Shown here piece by piece: positions 27,457-38,640 of a DNA stretch of 64,000 nt. This stretch comes from Aureitalea marina (lineage in GTDB: Bacteria; Bacteroidota; Bacteroidia; Flavobacteriales; Flavobacteriaceae). Numbering within the stretch: position 1 is the first letter of the stretch; each line of letters starts with the position of its first letter. A program made the position numbers and the translations under genes. The stretch covers positions 652,501-716,500 of the forward strand of contig NZ_MQUB01000001.1 in NCBI RefSeq assembly GCF_002943755.1, in the 5' to 3' direction. The notes under the pieces were generated by a model. That model saw only the letters and a list, made by a program, of their open reading frames with translations, was not told the origin of the DNA and searched no databases.

Positions 27457-28490
27457 AATGAAGCTTTGTAATGGGTCAACACATCCCGTTTCACAGTATA
27501 ATCCGTCTGGTGATGGCCTTCAATGACAGGTGCTTTTAATCCTTGGACGATGTTTTGTTCACCACGAAAGACCAGCGCTTCGTCCCAATATCCGGAATTG
27601 ATGAACTGATTTAAGGTCTCTGCACCGCCTTCTACGATCACCGACTGGATGCCGTACCGGTATAGGTGGTCCAGAATCTCCTTCACTCCTTCCTTATTCA
27701 CCGTTAACTGGATGTTTTCCCCTTTAGGATCACGATGGGTTTTAGCACCAATTATAAGCTTGTTCGCCTCGGTTTTCCAAAGTTTCCGCTCCTTAGGTAG
27801 GTCGCCACTTCTGCTAAGTACAATGACCTCCGGCGAGTTGCCGTACCAGTCCCTGGTAGTCAGAGATGGGTTGTCTTTCCTCAGTGTACCGGCACCGATC
27901 ATTATGGCCTGTTCTTGTGAGCGAAGCCTATGCACTTGTTGTTTTGAATAAGGGCTAGAGATCCAAAAGGGCTCATCGGATTGCTGCTCAAGTGGCGCTA
28001 TGAAGCCTTCAGGACTCTCTGCCCATTTCAAAATGATATGAGGTCGTTTTTCTTGGTGGAAGGTGATAAATCGTTTGTTCAATTCCGTGCACTCCTTTTC
28101 CAGAACTCCGGTCACCACCTCTAAACCAGCCTCCTCCAGCCTGGTCCGTCCTGTTCCATCCACCTTGGGGTTTGGGTCCAGTGAACCGATAACCACGGTT
28201 GGAATTCCGCTTTTTACAATGAGTTCACTGCAAGGCGGGGTTCTTCCGTAATGATTGCAGGGTTCCAGATTCACATAGATGGAAGAACTACTCAATAGCT
28301 CGGGCTGGCGGACCGAATTGATAGCCATGACCTCTGCATGAGGTTCTCCGGCACGCTGATGCCACCCCTCTCCAATGATTTTTCCTTGGTGAACAATAAC
28401 AGATCCGACCATGGGGTTGGGATAGGTTGTTCCCAGTCCATTAGCTGCGAGTTGCAGGCAGCGCCTCATGTATTTTTCGTGTATCTTCAC
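27453..28490 (-). CDS. ribD: Riboflavin biosynthesis bifunctional deaminase/reductase RibD
   Basis: RibD deaminates and then reduces the pyrimidine intermediate in riboflavin synthesis. The 345-residue protein has the N-terminal deaminase with zinc ligands HAE (51-53), PCNHYGRTPPC (Cys78, Cys87), and the C-terminal reductase (HIILKWAESPEGF; EQAIMIGAGTLRKDNPSLTTR; SVIVEGGAETLNQFI). Normal length. The start is GTG at 28490, five bases after a TACTTTTG box, so the mRNA may be leaderless. First gene of an operon with the EamA transporter and YigZ. Confidence 0.96.
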   Translation of the reverse strand: MKIHEKYMRRCLQLAANGLGTTYPNPMVGSVIVHQGKIIGEGWHQRAGEPHAEVMAINSVRQPELLSSSSIYVNLEPCNHYGRTPPCSELIVKSGIPTVVIGSLDPNPKVDGTGRTRLEEAGLEVVTGVLEKECTELNKRFITFHQEKRPHIILKWAESPEGFIAPLEQQSDEPFWISSPYSKQQVHRLRSQEQAIMIGAGTLRKDNPSLTTRDWYGNSPEVIVLSRSGDLPKERKLWKTEANKLIIGAKTHRDPKGENIQLTVNKEGVKEILDHLYRYGIQSVIVEGGAETLNQFINSGYWDEALVFRGEQNIVQGLKAPVIEGHHQTDYTVKRDVLTHYKASL

Positions 28491-28495
28491 CCGGG

Positions 28496-28503
28496 CAAAA
28501 GTA
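28496..28503 (-). promoter_or_regulatory. -7 promoter box of ribD (TACTTTTG)
   Basis: Exact TAnnTTTG on the minus strand, five bases before the GTG start codon. Confidence 0.6.
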
Positions 28504-28552
28504 CGACGATTTTAGTTGAAGAACTGGAGGGTTGCGTCAGCCTGGATTGCCG

Positions 28553-29404
28553 ATGAACAACCAGCAACTTCGCACTCAATTTATCAGTCAACGTCCAGAT
28601 CCTATGGAGGGGTCAGAATGGGAACATTTGTTCTATACACTGATATCAGATTACGCCGGGCTCAGTCGTTTTCAATTCGTACAACAACTTAACGATGAGA
28701 CTCCTGTTGAAGTGGTTCATCAGGTTCAGATAGCTTTACAACGACTTATGGATCATGAACCTATTCAATATATATTAGGGTACACCCAGTTTCTGGACCT
28801 CACTATAAATGTTGGACCAGGTGTACTGATTCCAAGGCCAGAGACTGAGGAGTGGGTCAGCATGTTGATCTCGAGTGAGTCTAACTCCGCGGATGACGAA
28901 ACAATTAAAGTGCTTGAAGTAGGTACTGGCTCAGGTTGTATTGCGCTCTCCATCAAACATCATCTCGCAGGAGCTGAGGTAACCGCCCTGGATCTGTCTT
29001 TAGAGGCCTTGAAAATAGCCAGGGGGAATGCTGGGAAGCTCGGCTTGAACTGTGAATTTCTGCAGATGGATTTCACAAAAGCTTCACCCTCGGGAACCTT
29101 CGACGTTCTGGTTTCAAATCCTCCCTATGTTCGAAGAAGTGAAGCGCAATGGATGCGTCCTAATGTCCTAGAACACGAACCAGATCTGGCTCTTTTTGTT
29201 CCAGACGACGATGCCCTCCTTTTCTACAGGCACCTGGCAGTAAAGGGGCGAAAATTACTGAATCCCGGAGGCCGGATCTACCTGGAAATAAATGAGTATC
29301 TTAGTGTGGAAGTGTCAGAACTATTTGAAGATCAGGGGTATGAGCAGGTGCAAGTTCACAACGATCTGTTTGGTAAGCCCCGGTGCCTGACCGCAATGTT
29401 CTAA
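28553..29404 (+). CDS. prmC: Release-factor glutamine methyltransferase PrmC (HemK)
   Basis: PrmC N5-methylates the GGQ glutamine of class I release factors. The 283-residue enzyme has an N-terminal helical domain with HEPIQYILGYTQF (68-80), GVLIPRPETEEWV, the SAM motif LEVGTGSGCIALS (121-133), and the catalytic NPPY (189-192). The ATG at 28553 starts MNNQQLRTQF; an in-frame codon at 28532 is weaker. Divergent from ribD and followed after one base by the LOG-family gene. Confidence 0.95.
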   Translation: MNNQQLRTQFISQRPDPMEGSEWEHLFYTLISDYAGLSRFQFVQQLNDETPVEVVHQVQIALQRLMDHEPIQYILGYTQFLDLTINVGPGVLIPRPETEEWVSMLISSESNSADDETIKVLEVGTGSGCIALSIKHHLAGAEVTALDLSLEALKIARGNAGKLGLNCEFLQMDFTKASPSGTFDVLVSNPPYVRRSEAQWMRPNVLEHEPDLALFVPDDDALLFYRHLAVKGRKLLNPGGRIYLEINEYLSVEVSELFEDQGYEQVQVHNDLFGKPRCLTAMF

Positions 29405-29405
29405 T

Positions 29406-29987
29406 ATGCGCAGTGTTTGTGTTTTTTGTGGAAGCAAGGAGGGAAACGATCAGCAGATCATTGCCCAAACTTTGTTATTGGGTCAATCCTTGGTACAACG
29501 AGATCTGACCTTGGTCTATGGCGGGGCCAGAATTGGCCTGATGGGGCAACTCGCAGCGGAAGTATTATCTGCCAAGGGGAAGGCGATCGGTGTGATCCCA
29601 GGATTTTTAAAGACCAAAGAATTGGTTCATCAGGGATTGACAGAATTGGTAGAAACCGAGAACATGCATCAGCGTAAACTGGTCATGCAACAGCGAAGTG
29701 ACGCTTTTATGGCCTTACCGGGAGGCATGGGCACCATGGAAGAACTTTGCGAGATAATTACCTGGCTTCAATTGGGTCTTCATAACAAACCAGTAGGAAT
29801 TCTTAATCTAAATGGCTTCTACGATCCCTTACTTCAGCTTATGGAGCAAATGGTCAGAAGAGGGTTTATGAGTATGACCAATTACGAATTGATCCTTGTA
29901 GATTCGGATGTAGACCGACTCCTGGATAAGATGTCTGAGTTCAGGGCTCCTCAGCGTCCGAAATGGCTGAATGAGCAACGGTCCTGA
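29406..29987 (+). CDS. LOG family protein (TIGR00730, Rossmann-fold nucleotide-binding)
   Basis: A 193-residue LOG-type protein. The family motif PGGMGTMEELCEIITW near 100-115 and GGARIGLMGQLAAEVL near 38-53 are complete. Plant and bacterial members hydrolyse cytokinin riboside 5'-monophosphates or other nucleotide 5'-monophosphates; the role in flavobacteria is unknown. It starts one base after the prmC stop, so the two are co-transcribed. Confidence 0.93.
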   Translation: MRSVCVFCGSKEGNDQQIIAQTLLLGQSLVQRDLTLVYGGARIGLMGQLAAEVLSAKGKAIGVIPGFLKTKELVHQGLTELVETENMHQRKLVMQQRSDAFMALPGGMGTMEELCEIITWLQLGLHNKPVGILNLNGFYDPLLQLMEQMVRRGFMSMTNYELILVDSDVDRLLDKMSEFRAPQRPKWLNEQRS

Positions 29988-30047
29988 GCGGTCATAAATT
30001 AGTTCATTTCACTCTTCTATTTCTTCTTATTCAGTTTCATTAATTTC

Positions 30048-30055
30048 TATCTTTG
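30048..30055 (+). promoter_or_regulatory. -7 promoter box of ligA (TATCTTTG)
   Basis: Exact TAnnTTTG, five bases before the ligA ATG. Confidence 0.6.
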
Positions 30056-30060
30056 CTTCT

Positions 30061-32060
<2,000 letters not shown>

Positions 32061-32084
32061 GAGTATATAACTAACTAACCTCAC

Positions 32085-32603
32085 ATGTTACAAAGAATTA
32101 AAAAGCGGTCCATTCGTAAGCTGACCGAGCGGAATTTGTCCGATCGGGATACCAGCGGGCGCAATGGCCCGGTGAATAGTCTGGGAATACTGGTGGATGA
32201 ATCCATCTACGGAGATCCCGATGAGTTTTATGAGTTGGGTCGAAGACTAGGGATTCAGCGTAAGGATATGCGGGTGTTCGTGTTTTCATCGGACAAACAC
32301 AATCTGCCGACTCTGCGTCACAATCAGCTCAACATGAAGGAATTTAGCTGGAGCGGGGAGATCCGTAACCAGGATGCCGTTGAATTCCTTGACAAACCAT
32401 TCGGATTACTACTAGGTCTATACAAAGGGCCACATCTGTTCCTGGATATGCTTGTTTCCAGGAGCAGGGCAAGGTTCAAGGTTGGCCTATCCGGCTCCGA
32501 CGAGCGCTTGTTCGATCTATTGATCGGGCTGCCAAGTTGGAACCCACTGGCATTCCAGGACGAGTTGACCAAATACCTGAAAACACTTAATAAGATAGAG
32601 TAA
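32085..32603 (+). CDS. DUF6913-type conserved hypothetical protein
   Basis: A 172-residue soluble protein without signal peptide: basic start (LQRIKKRSIRKLTERNL), then SLGILVDESIYGDPDEFYEL, VFSSDKHNLPTL, and PFGLLLGLYKGPHLFLDMLV. I believe it belongs to the flavobacterial DUF6913 group; no known function. It lies 25 bases after ligA and four bases before dapA and so is probably co-transcribed with them. Confidence 0.75.
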   Translation: MLQRIKKRSIRKLTERNLSDRDTSGRNGPVNSLGILVDESIYGDPDEFYELGRRLGIQRKDMRVFVFSSDKHNLPTLRHNQLNMKEFSWSGEIRNQDAVEFLDKPFGLLLGLYKGPHLFLDMLVSRSRARFKVGLSGSDERLFDLLIGLPSWNPLAFQDELTKYLKTLNKIE

Positions 32604-32606
32604 CAA

Positions 32607-33491
32607 TTGAGTATTGTAAATGAGTTGAAAGGGACGGGAGTAGCTTTAGTCACGCCCTTTCGGAAAGATGGTGGAGTTGATGAGGTCGCACTGAGGAAAC
32701 TGGTTGGTCACGTGATCGATGGTGGAGTAGAATATCTCGTTATCCTGGGAACGACGGGTGAAAGTGTTACCCTGACCCAGGAGGAGAAACAGTTGGTCAA
32801 ACGGACCATAGTGGACCAGAATAGGGGGCGATTACCACTAGTTCTGGGGGTAGGAGGAAGTAATACGGCTCAGGTCATATCCGAATTGCAGGATGTGGAC
32901 CGCAAGGCGTACCAGGCTGTACTTTCGGTTTCTCCGGCCTATAATAAACCTACACAGGAAGGGATTTATCAGCACTTCAGTTCTGTAGCCAGCTCTACTG
33001 AATTGCCCATTCTTCTGTACAATGTTCCAGGAAGGACAGCCTCTAACATGTTGCCTGAAACGGTGTTCAGACTGGCCGGTGACCATTCGAATATCATCGG
33101 TATCAAAGAAGCTGCCGGAGACCTGCAACAGGCCATGGAGTTGATCCATGGGGCGCCAAATGGCTTTTTGGTGATCTCAGGTGAGGATATGATCACACTT
33201 GCTATGGTGCTTATGGGAGGTGAAGGTGTAATTTCCGTAATAGGGCAGGGATTGCCGGCCGAATTCTCAGAAATGGTTCGCTTGGGATTAAGAGGAGAGG
33301 CAGCACATGCCAGGGCCTTGCATTACCGCATGATGAAGTCCATAAGCTTGATCTTTGAGCAAGGTAATCCTGCCGGAATTAAATCGATGTTATCACATCT
33401 TGGAGTTTGTTCCTCTGAAGTCCGTCTACCCTTGGTCAAGGCAGATCCAGATTTACATAAGCGGATCGGCTCCTTCCTGGACGAATTCTAA
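32607..33491 (+). CDS. dapA: 4-hydroxy-tetrahydrodipicolinate synthase
   Basis: DapA condenses pyruvate and aspartate semialdehyde, the first committed step of lysine/DAP synthesis. The 294-residue TIM barrel has GTTGES (48-53), the catalytic Tyr138 in LLYNVPGRT, and the Schiff-base Lys167 in [10 protein letters not shown]. There is no ATG: the start is TTG at 32607 or TTG at 32625 (only the latter gives the family-typical [12 protein letters not shown]). It follows the DUF6913 gene by three bases; dapF elsewhere in the window belongs to the same pathway. Confidence 0.95.
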   Translation: MSIVNELKGTGVALVTPFRKDGGVDEVALRKLVGHVIDGGVEYLVILGTTGESVTLTQEEKQLVKRTIVDQNRGRLPLVLGVGGSNTAQVISELQDVDRKAYQAVLSVSPAYNKPTQEGIYQHFSSVASSTELPILLYNVPGRTASNMLPETVFRLAGDHSNIIGIKEAAGDLQQAMELIHGAPNGFLVISGEDMITLAMVLMGGEGVISVIGQGLPAEFSEMVRLGLRGEAAHARALHYRMMKSISLIFEQGNPAGIKSMLSHLGVCSSEVRLPLVKADPDLHKRIGSFLDEF

Positions 33492-33582
33492 AGTTTAGTT
33501 AATTCGCATGAAGGACGGCAATCGCTGAAGGCATTGTGTTATCTTGTCCGCTAAGAAAGTTTTATAATACCCCATAAATCAC

Positions 33583-33590
33583 TACTTTTG
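33583..33590 (+). promoter_or_regulatory. -7 promoter box of bamD (TACTTTTG)
   Basis: Exact TAnnTTTG, four bases before the bamD ATG. Confidence 0.6.
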
Positions 33591-33594
33591 CCCG

Positions 33595-34440
33595 ATGTTT
33601 TTGAAGAAAACGCTTAGAATATCTGTTGCCCTCTTATTAATGGGCGTGATCCTTGTTTCCTGTGGAGAATACCACAAGGTTTATCGTAAAGAGAACGTGG
33701 TAGACAAGTATCAGATGGCAGAATCCTTGTACGAAATTGGCAAGTACAAGAAAGCCCTCAAGCTGATGGAGCAGATCGTCCCGGTATATCGGGGCAAGCC
33801 ACAGGCTGAGAAGTTGATGTTCATGTATGCCAATACCTTTTACAGCCTGGAGGACTATTACCTTTCTGGTTATCAATTTGAGCGTTTTGTCACCTCCTAT
33901 CCCAACAGTGATAGTGTCGAGATAGCGGCTTACAAGTCTGCCAAGAGTTATTATGAGTTGTCTCCACGCTTTTCGCTGGATCAGGAAGATACACAGACTG
34001 CACTCGAGAAACTGCAGGCCTATGTGAATCAATACCCCAACAGCAACTACCGTTTGGAGGCCAATGCTTTAGTTAAGGAACTAAGAACCAAATTGGAGCA
34101 AAAGGACATTGAAACAGCCAACCAGATGTTGGGGCTGGGCGATTATCTGGGCAGCTACACACCGGCCATAGAATCCTATGACAACTTTATCAGTGATCAT
34201 CCAGGTTCTATTTATCGAGAAGAGGCCTTTCTCGGAAAATTTAAAGCCGGTTACTACCGAGCCATAAACAGCTTACCTAATCTGAGGAAGACCAGGTTGG
34301 AAGAAGCGAAAGAATATTACAACAGCTATCTGAAATACTATGCTGATTCAGAAAGACGCGCTGAAGCAGACGAACTGCTTACAGACATCGATCTGAGAAT
34401 GGCACAACTAACGGAGGGTTCCACCGTCCCGATAAACTAA
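33595..34440 (+). CDS. bamD: Outer-membrane protein assembly factor BamD
   Basis: A 281-residue lipoprotein (hydrophobic segment about 8-22, lipobox LVSC, Cys near 23) with TPR repeats: YQMAESLYEIGKYKKALKLMEQI, then YANTFYSLEDYYLSGYQFERFV, TALEKLQAYVNQYPNS and AIESYDNFISDHPGS. BamD recruits substrate to the BAM complex on the periplasmic side of the outer membrane. It opens the phylum-typical block bamD-omega-coaBC-DUF4835-recN. The start follows a TACTTTTG box by four bases. Confidence 0.94.
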   Translation: MFLKKTLRISVALLLMGVILVSCGEYHKVYRKENVVDKYQMAESLYEIGKYKKALKLMEQIVPVYRGKPQAEKLMFMYANTFYSLEDYYLSGYQFERFVTSYPNSDSVEIAAYKSAKSYYELSPRFSLDQEDTQTALEKLQAYVNQYPNSNYRLEANALVKELRTKLEQKDIETANQMLGLGDYLGSYTPAIESYDNFISDHPGSIYREEAFLGKFKAGYYRAINSLPNLRKTRLEEAKEYYNSYLKYYADSERRAEADELLTDIDLRMAQLTEGSTVPIN

Positions 34441-34445
34441 GAAAG

Positions 34446-34781
34446 ATGAATACCTTGAAGAACACGGATGCACCAATTACCACTACTACCATCGATAAGA
34501 ACAAGATCGATGAGCCAACTGGTAATATCTATGAAGCGATTTCGATCATAGCCAAACGAGCTACTCAGATCAACGGAGACATCAAAAAGGAACTCTTGGA
34601 AAAGCTAGACGAGTTTGCTACTTACAATGACAGCCTGGAAGAGATCTTCGAGAACAAGGAGCAGATCGAGGTGTCCAAGTTTTACGAAAAGCTTCCTAAG
34701 CCACATGCCATGGCCGTTCAGGAATGGTTAGAAGGGAAGATCTACCACAGGAATACAGAAGACGAGGACATTCAACAATAG
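34446..34781 (+). CDS. RNA polymerase omega-like subunit (Bacteroidota type)
   Basis: A 111-residue protein of the Rpb6/omega family: [28 protein letters not shown] (about 27-55) is the conserved helix pair; the acidic tail (NTEDEDIQQ) is typical. Omega helps beta-prime folding and ppGpp response. Its place between bamD (5-base gap) and coaBC (5 bases) is conserved across the phylum. It would be easy to miss because it resembles proteobacterial RpoZ only weakly. Confidence 0.88.
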   Translation: MNTLKNTDAPITTTTIDKNKIDEPTGNIYEAISIIAKRATQINGDIKKELLEKLDEFATYNDSLEEIFENKEQIEVSKFYEKLPKPHAMAVQEWLEGKIYHRNTEDEDIQQ

Positions 34782-34786
34782 GCCTT

Positions 34787-35997
34787 ATGTCCATTCTGAG
34801 CGGTAAAAAGGTTGTCCTTGGCGTTACTGCCGGGATCGCTGCCTATAAGTCCGCTTATATTGTTAGACAACTCATCAAGCGAGGTGCGGAAGTAAAGGTT
34901 GTGATGACCCCTGCATCTCGCGATTTTGTTACCCCCTTACATTATCTACGCTGTCCAAGAATGAGGTGCTGTCCTCCTTTACAGACGAAGAAGACGAGAA
35001 CGCCCAATGGAATAACCATGTGGAACTTGGTCTTTGGGCAGATCTGATCCTGATCGCACCGGCCACGGCCAACACCCTTTCCAAGATGGCGCACGGCACT
35101 TGCGATAATCTCTTGCTGGCCGTTTATCTTTCTGCCAAATGTCCTGTGTACTACGCACCTGCGATGGATTTGGACATGTATAAGCATCCTTCTACCACCA
35201 AGACCTTCGAGCAACTCAACCGCTTCGGAAATATCCAGATCGAGGCCGGAACCGGCGAATTGGCCAGTGGTTTATACGGCAAGGGAAGAATGGCAGAGCC
35301 GGAAGAGATCGTCGACTTTCTGGAGCAGCACTTGTTGCAATCCGCTCCGCTTTTTGGAAAAAGGGTCTTGATTACAGCAGGTCCCACCTACGAAGCAATC
35401 GATCCGGTACGTTTTGTCGGCAATCATTCCAGTGGAAAGATGGGTTTTGCACTTGCCCGGGCAGCCGCGACAGCAGGGGCACAGGTTACCCTGGTCTCAG
35501 GGCCAACTGCCCTGGACATTCAGCATCCTTCCGTTGAACTAAAGAGAGTGACTTCGGCCGTAGAGATGATGCAACACTGCCAGGAGGTGTTTCCCAGTGC
35601 AGACCTGGCCATTCTTAGTGCAGCCGTGGCGGATTATCGTCCGGCAGATCCTGCCGATCAAAAGATCAAGAAGAAGGAGGATCAAATGAGCATAGAGCTG
35701 GTCCAAAATCCCGATATTCTTGCAGGCTTAGGCGAGCAAAAACAAAATCAGATCCTGGTTGGATTTGCCCTGGAGACGGAGAACGAGATTGAGCATGCCA
35801 AAGGCAAGATCCAAAAGAAGAACTTAGATTTAATTGTGCTAAATTCGCTCAGGGACTCCGGTGCCGGTTTTGGCACAGACACCAATAAAGTCACCCTGAT
35901 AGACAAGCACAATAAGGTGACTCCTTTTAAAGTTAAAGACAAGCGGGAGGTTGCCGCGGATATTGTTCAATACATCATACAGAATTACTATGCGTAG
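34787..35997 (+). pseudogene. coaBC: Bifunctional CoaBC (PPC decarboxylase/PPC synthetase), interrupted by a frameshift (likely sequence error)
   Basis: CoaBC makes 4'-phosphopantetheine from phosphopantothenate in coenzyme A synthesis and is essential. Frame 1 from ATG 34787 gives [22 protein letters not shown] to RDFVTPL; the downstream frame continues [57 protein letters not shown], then the CoaB domain with LITAGPTYEAIDPVRFVGNHSS and DLIVLNSLRDSGAGFG. The break is at the C run 34932-34936 (five C); six C restores one 403-residue protein reading VTPLTLSTL. The rest is intact, so a one-base sequencing deletion is the likely explanation. Confidence 0.9.
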
Positions 35998-36877
35998 CAT
36001 AATTGCAATCATATTAATATTCTCATTTACAGTTTCTTACAGTCAAGAACTTAATGCGACAGTTAATATTGATGCCGTTCAGACCGGTCAACCTAATCTC
36101 CAGGTGTTCAGGACCTTGGAGCAGCAACTGACGGAGTACCTAAACAATACTCGATGGACCAATCAGGCGGTCAAGAATCAGGAACGTATAGATTGTAATT
36201 TCAGCATCATTGTTTCTGCTTTCGACGGGACCCTTTTTAGTGCCAGCCTGCAGGTACAGGCGTCGAGGCCTGTATACAATTCGACCTACGATAGTCCGAT
36301 CTACAATTACAATGACGCCCAATTCAATTTTGACTATATCGAGTTTCAACCCTTGGTTTTCAATCTTAACCGTTTTGATTCCAATTTGATGTCCGTGATT
36401 GCCTATCATGTCTATACAATCTTGGCCTTGGATGCCGCTACCTTCGAACGAGGAGCGGGAATTCCTTTTTTCCAGACCGCTAAGCAGATCATCAATACGG
36501 CTGCCGGGAGCAATTTTTCTGGTTGGAAGGCCACAGATGGACAGCAGTCCCGTTTCCGGTATAACGATGCCATCCTATCCAATCTCTTTGCACCATACCA
36601 AGATGTACTTTACGATTATCATCGCTTGGGTATGGATGTGATGGCCGATAATCCCAGAGAGGGTAAAGAGGCGGTAATTGCCAGTATGCAAGGCCTGAAA
36701 GGGATCAACAGCAGAAGGCCTAATTCCTTTGTCCTGAGAACATTTTTCGATGCGAAAAGTCAGGAGATCAGTTCGATGTTCAGTGGAGGTCCACAGGTTG
36801 ATATTGCCAATTTTGTGGAGGACCTAAACCGTATGGCACCCACCAAAAGGAACGACTGGTCGCAAATCAAGTTTTAA
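35990..36877 (+). CDS. DUF4835 family protein
   Basis: A 295-residue exported protein: signal peptide (MRSIIAIILIFSFTVSYSQ), then a DUF4835 body with QPNLQVFRTLEQQLTEYLN, YNDAQFNFDYIEFQPLVFN and PFFQTAKQIINTAAGS. DUF4835 is a Bacteroidota-specific periplasmic family of unknown function, always near recN and coaBC. The start ATG 35990 overlaps the coaBC stop by eight bases; the C-terminus MAPTKRNDWSQIKF is typical. Confidence 0.92.
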   Translation: MRSIIAIILIFSFTVSYSQELNATVNIDAVQTGQPNLQVFRTLEQQLTEYLNNTRWTNQAVKNQERIDCNFSIIVSAFDGTLFSASLQVQASRPVYNSTYDSPIYNYNDAQFNFDYIEFQPLVFNLNRFDSNLMSVIAYHVYTILALDAATFERGAGIPFFQTAKQIINTAAGSNFSGWKATDGQQSRFRYNDAILSNLFAPYQDVLYDYHRLGMDVMADNPREGKEAVIASMQGLKGINSRRPNSFVLRTFFDAKSQEISSMFSGGPQVDIANFVEDLNRMAPTKRNDWSQIKF

Positions 36878-36938
36878 GACAACTTTCCTCTTGTCAGTCT
36901 GATTATTTCTCCTAATTTCGAAGGAGTAGGTTACACCC

Positions 36939-38591
36939 ATGATCAAATCCATTTCTGTTAGAAATTTTGCCCTGATCGACGACATCGAATTCGATCTGGA
37001 GAAAGGTATGACGGTACTCACCGGGGAGACCGGTGCCGGTAAATCCATACTCCTGGGTGCCATTTCCCTGCTATTGGGGAAACGGGCCGATCTGAGCAGT
37101 GCAGGTGACCCCGAAAAGAAATGCGTGATCGAAGCCGAATTTGATGTTTCTGATCTCAATTTGATCCACTTTTTCGAACAACAGCAGATCGACTATGAAC
37201 CACTGACCATAATCCGTCGCGAGATATTGCCTGGTGGTCGTTCCCGGGGATTCATCAACGACGCTCCGGTCAACTTGAACCAGATGCAAGCATTGGGTAA
37301 AGAGTTGGTCGACATCCACAGTCAGTTTGATACCCAGACACTTAATTCTCAGCATTATCAGCTGGGGGTGATGGACAGCATGGCCGGCTTGGAGATAACT
37401 ATGGATGAATACCAGAAGTTATTAAGACACTATCGAAAGCTGGAAAAGGAGGAGAAGGAGCTATCTGAAGAATTGGCTCGCTCTAGGCGGGACCTAGATT
37501 ATCATCAGTACCTCCTGCAAGAGTTGGACGAGATCGATCTGGAATCTGTGGATCAGCCCCAATTGGAGTTGGAATCAGAAAAACTGTCCAATGTTGAAGG
37601 AATACAGGAGACCTTGCATCGGATCAAGGCCATGATGCAACAAGACGCCGTTGGATTGATGGACCAATTATTTGAACTTCGGCGGGAACTGTCTTCGCTC
37701 TCTGGTTTCGGGGAAGTGTATCAGTCCTGGGCAGATCGATCGCAATCTATTATCGAAGAATTGGACGATCTCTCCAGGGAGATCGATCGGGAATCTGATT
37801 CGCTGGAACTGGATCCGGAACGAATGTCTTTTGTGTCTGAACAACTCGATCACCTCCAGAAACTGCAAGATAAACACCATGTTACGGATACTGATCAATT
37901 AATTGGCATTAGGGAAGAGTTACGATCCCAGGTGGACAATAGCGGTCAATTGGAAGAACGTATCGCTCAGATACAATCCGAATTGCAAGCCACTGCCACC
38001 AAACTGAGCAGTTTGGCGAATAAGATCCATCAAGGACGAAAGGAGATCATCAGGCCCTTTTCAGATCAATTTCAGGAGATCCTGGCAGATCTGGGCATGC
38101 CGGATGCAGAATTGAATATAATCTTAAACCATACGGCCGAATTCAGGGATACTGGTATGGACCAGCTAGAATGGCTTTTTACAGCTAATAAAGGAGGTCG
38201 GGCCGGCGAATTGGCCAAGGTTGCCTCCGGTGGGGAATTAAGTCGCATCATGCTGGCAATCAAATCTATTCTCTCTAGGAGAAAGCAACTTCCAACCCTG
38301 ATCTTCGACGAGATCGATACCGGGGTATCCGGTAAGATCGCAGAACAGATGGCTATTCAAATGCATCAGATCAGTCGGCATTCACAGCTATTGGCGATCA
38401 CCCATCTGGCACAGGTTGCTGCAAAAGGTTCACATCATTTGAAGGTGTTTAAAGAGACGGATGCAGTACGAACAATAACCCACCTGAAACCATTGGATGA
38501 AGACGCCAGAATAGTGGAGATTGCTCAAATGATCGGAGGAGATCAATACTCTGATTCTGCCCTTGCACACGCCCGTGAATTGTTGAATTAA
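36939..38591 (+). CDS. recN: DNA repair protein RecN
   Basis: A 550-residue SMC-like ATPase for double-strand break repair. Walker A LTGETGAGKSILLGAI (27-42) in a globular head, a long coiled-coil arm (about 155-370, with a break in the middle), and the C-terminal head with signature VASGGELSRIMLAIKS and Walker B TLIFDEIDTGVSG followed by LAITHLAQVAAKG. Length matches the family. It begins 61 bases after DUF4835, at ATG 36939; a small hairpin (CTCCT/AGGAG) lies in the gap. Confidence 0.95.
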   Translation: MIKSISVRNFALIDDIEFDLEKGMTVLTGETGAGKSILLGAISLLLGKRADLSSAGDPEKKCVIEAEFDVSDLNLIHFFEQQQIDYEPLTIIRREILPGGRSRGFINDAPVNLNQMQALGKELVDIHSQFDTQTLNSQHYQLGVMDSMAGLEITMDEYQKLLRHYRKLEKEEKELSEELARSRRDLDYHQYLLQELDEIDLESVDQPQLELESEKLSNVEGIQETLHRIKAMMQQDAVGLMDQLFELRRELSSLSGFGEVYQSWADRSQSIIEELDDLSREIDRESDSLELDPERMSFVSEQLDHLQKLQDKHHVTDTDQLIGIREELRSQVDNSGQLEERIAQIQSELQATATKLSSLANKIHQGRKEIIRPFSDQFQEILADLGMPDAELNIILNHTAEFRDTGMDQLEWLFTANKGGRAGELAKVASGGELSRIMLAIKSILSRRKQLPTLIFDEIDTGVSGKIAEQMAIQMHQISRHSQLLAITHLAQVAAKGSHHLKVFKETDAVRTITHLKPLDEDARIVEIAQMIGGDQYSDSALAHARELLN

Positions 38592-38596
38592 AGCTT

Positions 38597-38604
38597 ATCT
38601 TTGA
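38597..38604 (+). promoter_or_regulatory. -7 promoter box of fabI (TATCTTTG)
   Basis: Exact TAnnTTTG just after the recN stop (38589-38591), 36 bases before the fabI ATG, so fabI can be transcribed apart from recN. Confidence 0.6.
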
Positions 38605-38640
38605 CCATTCAAATAGGTAGTCAACCCACAAAATAGAACT

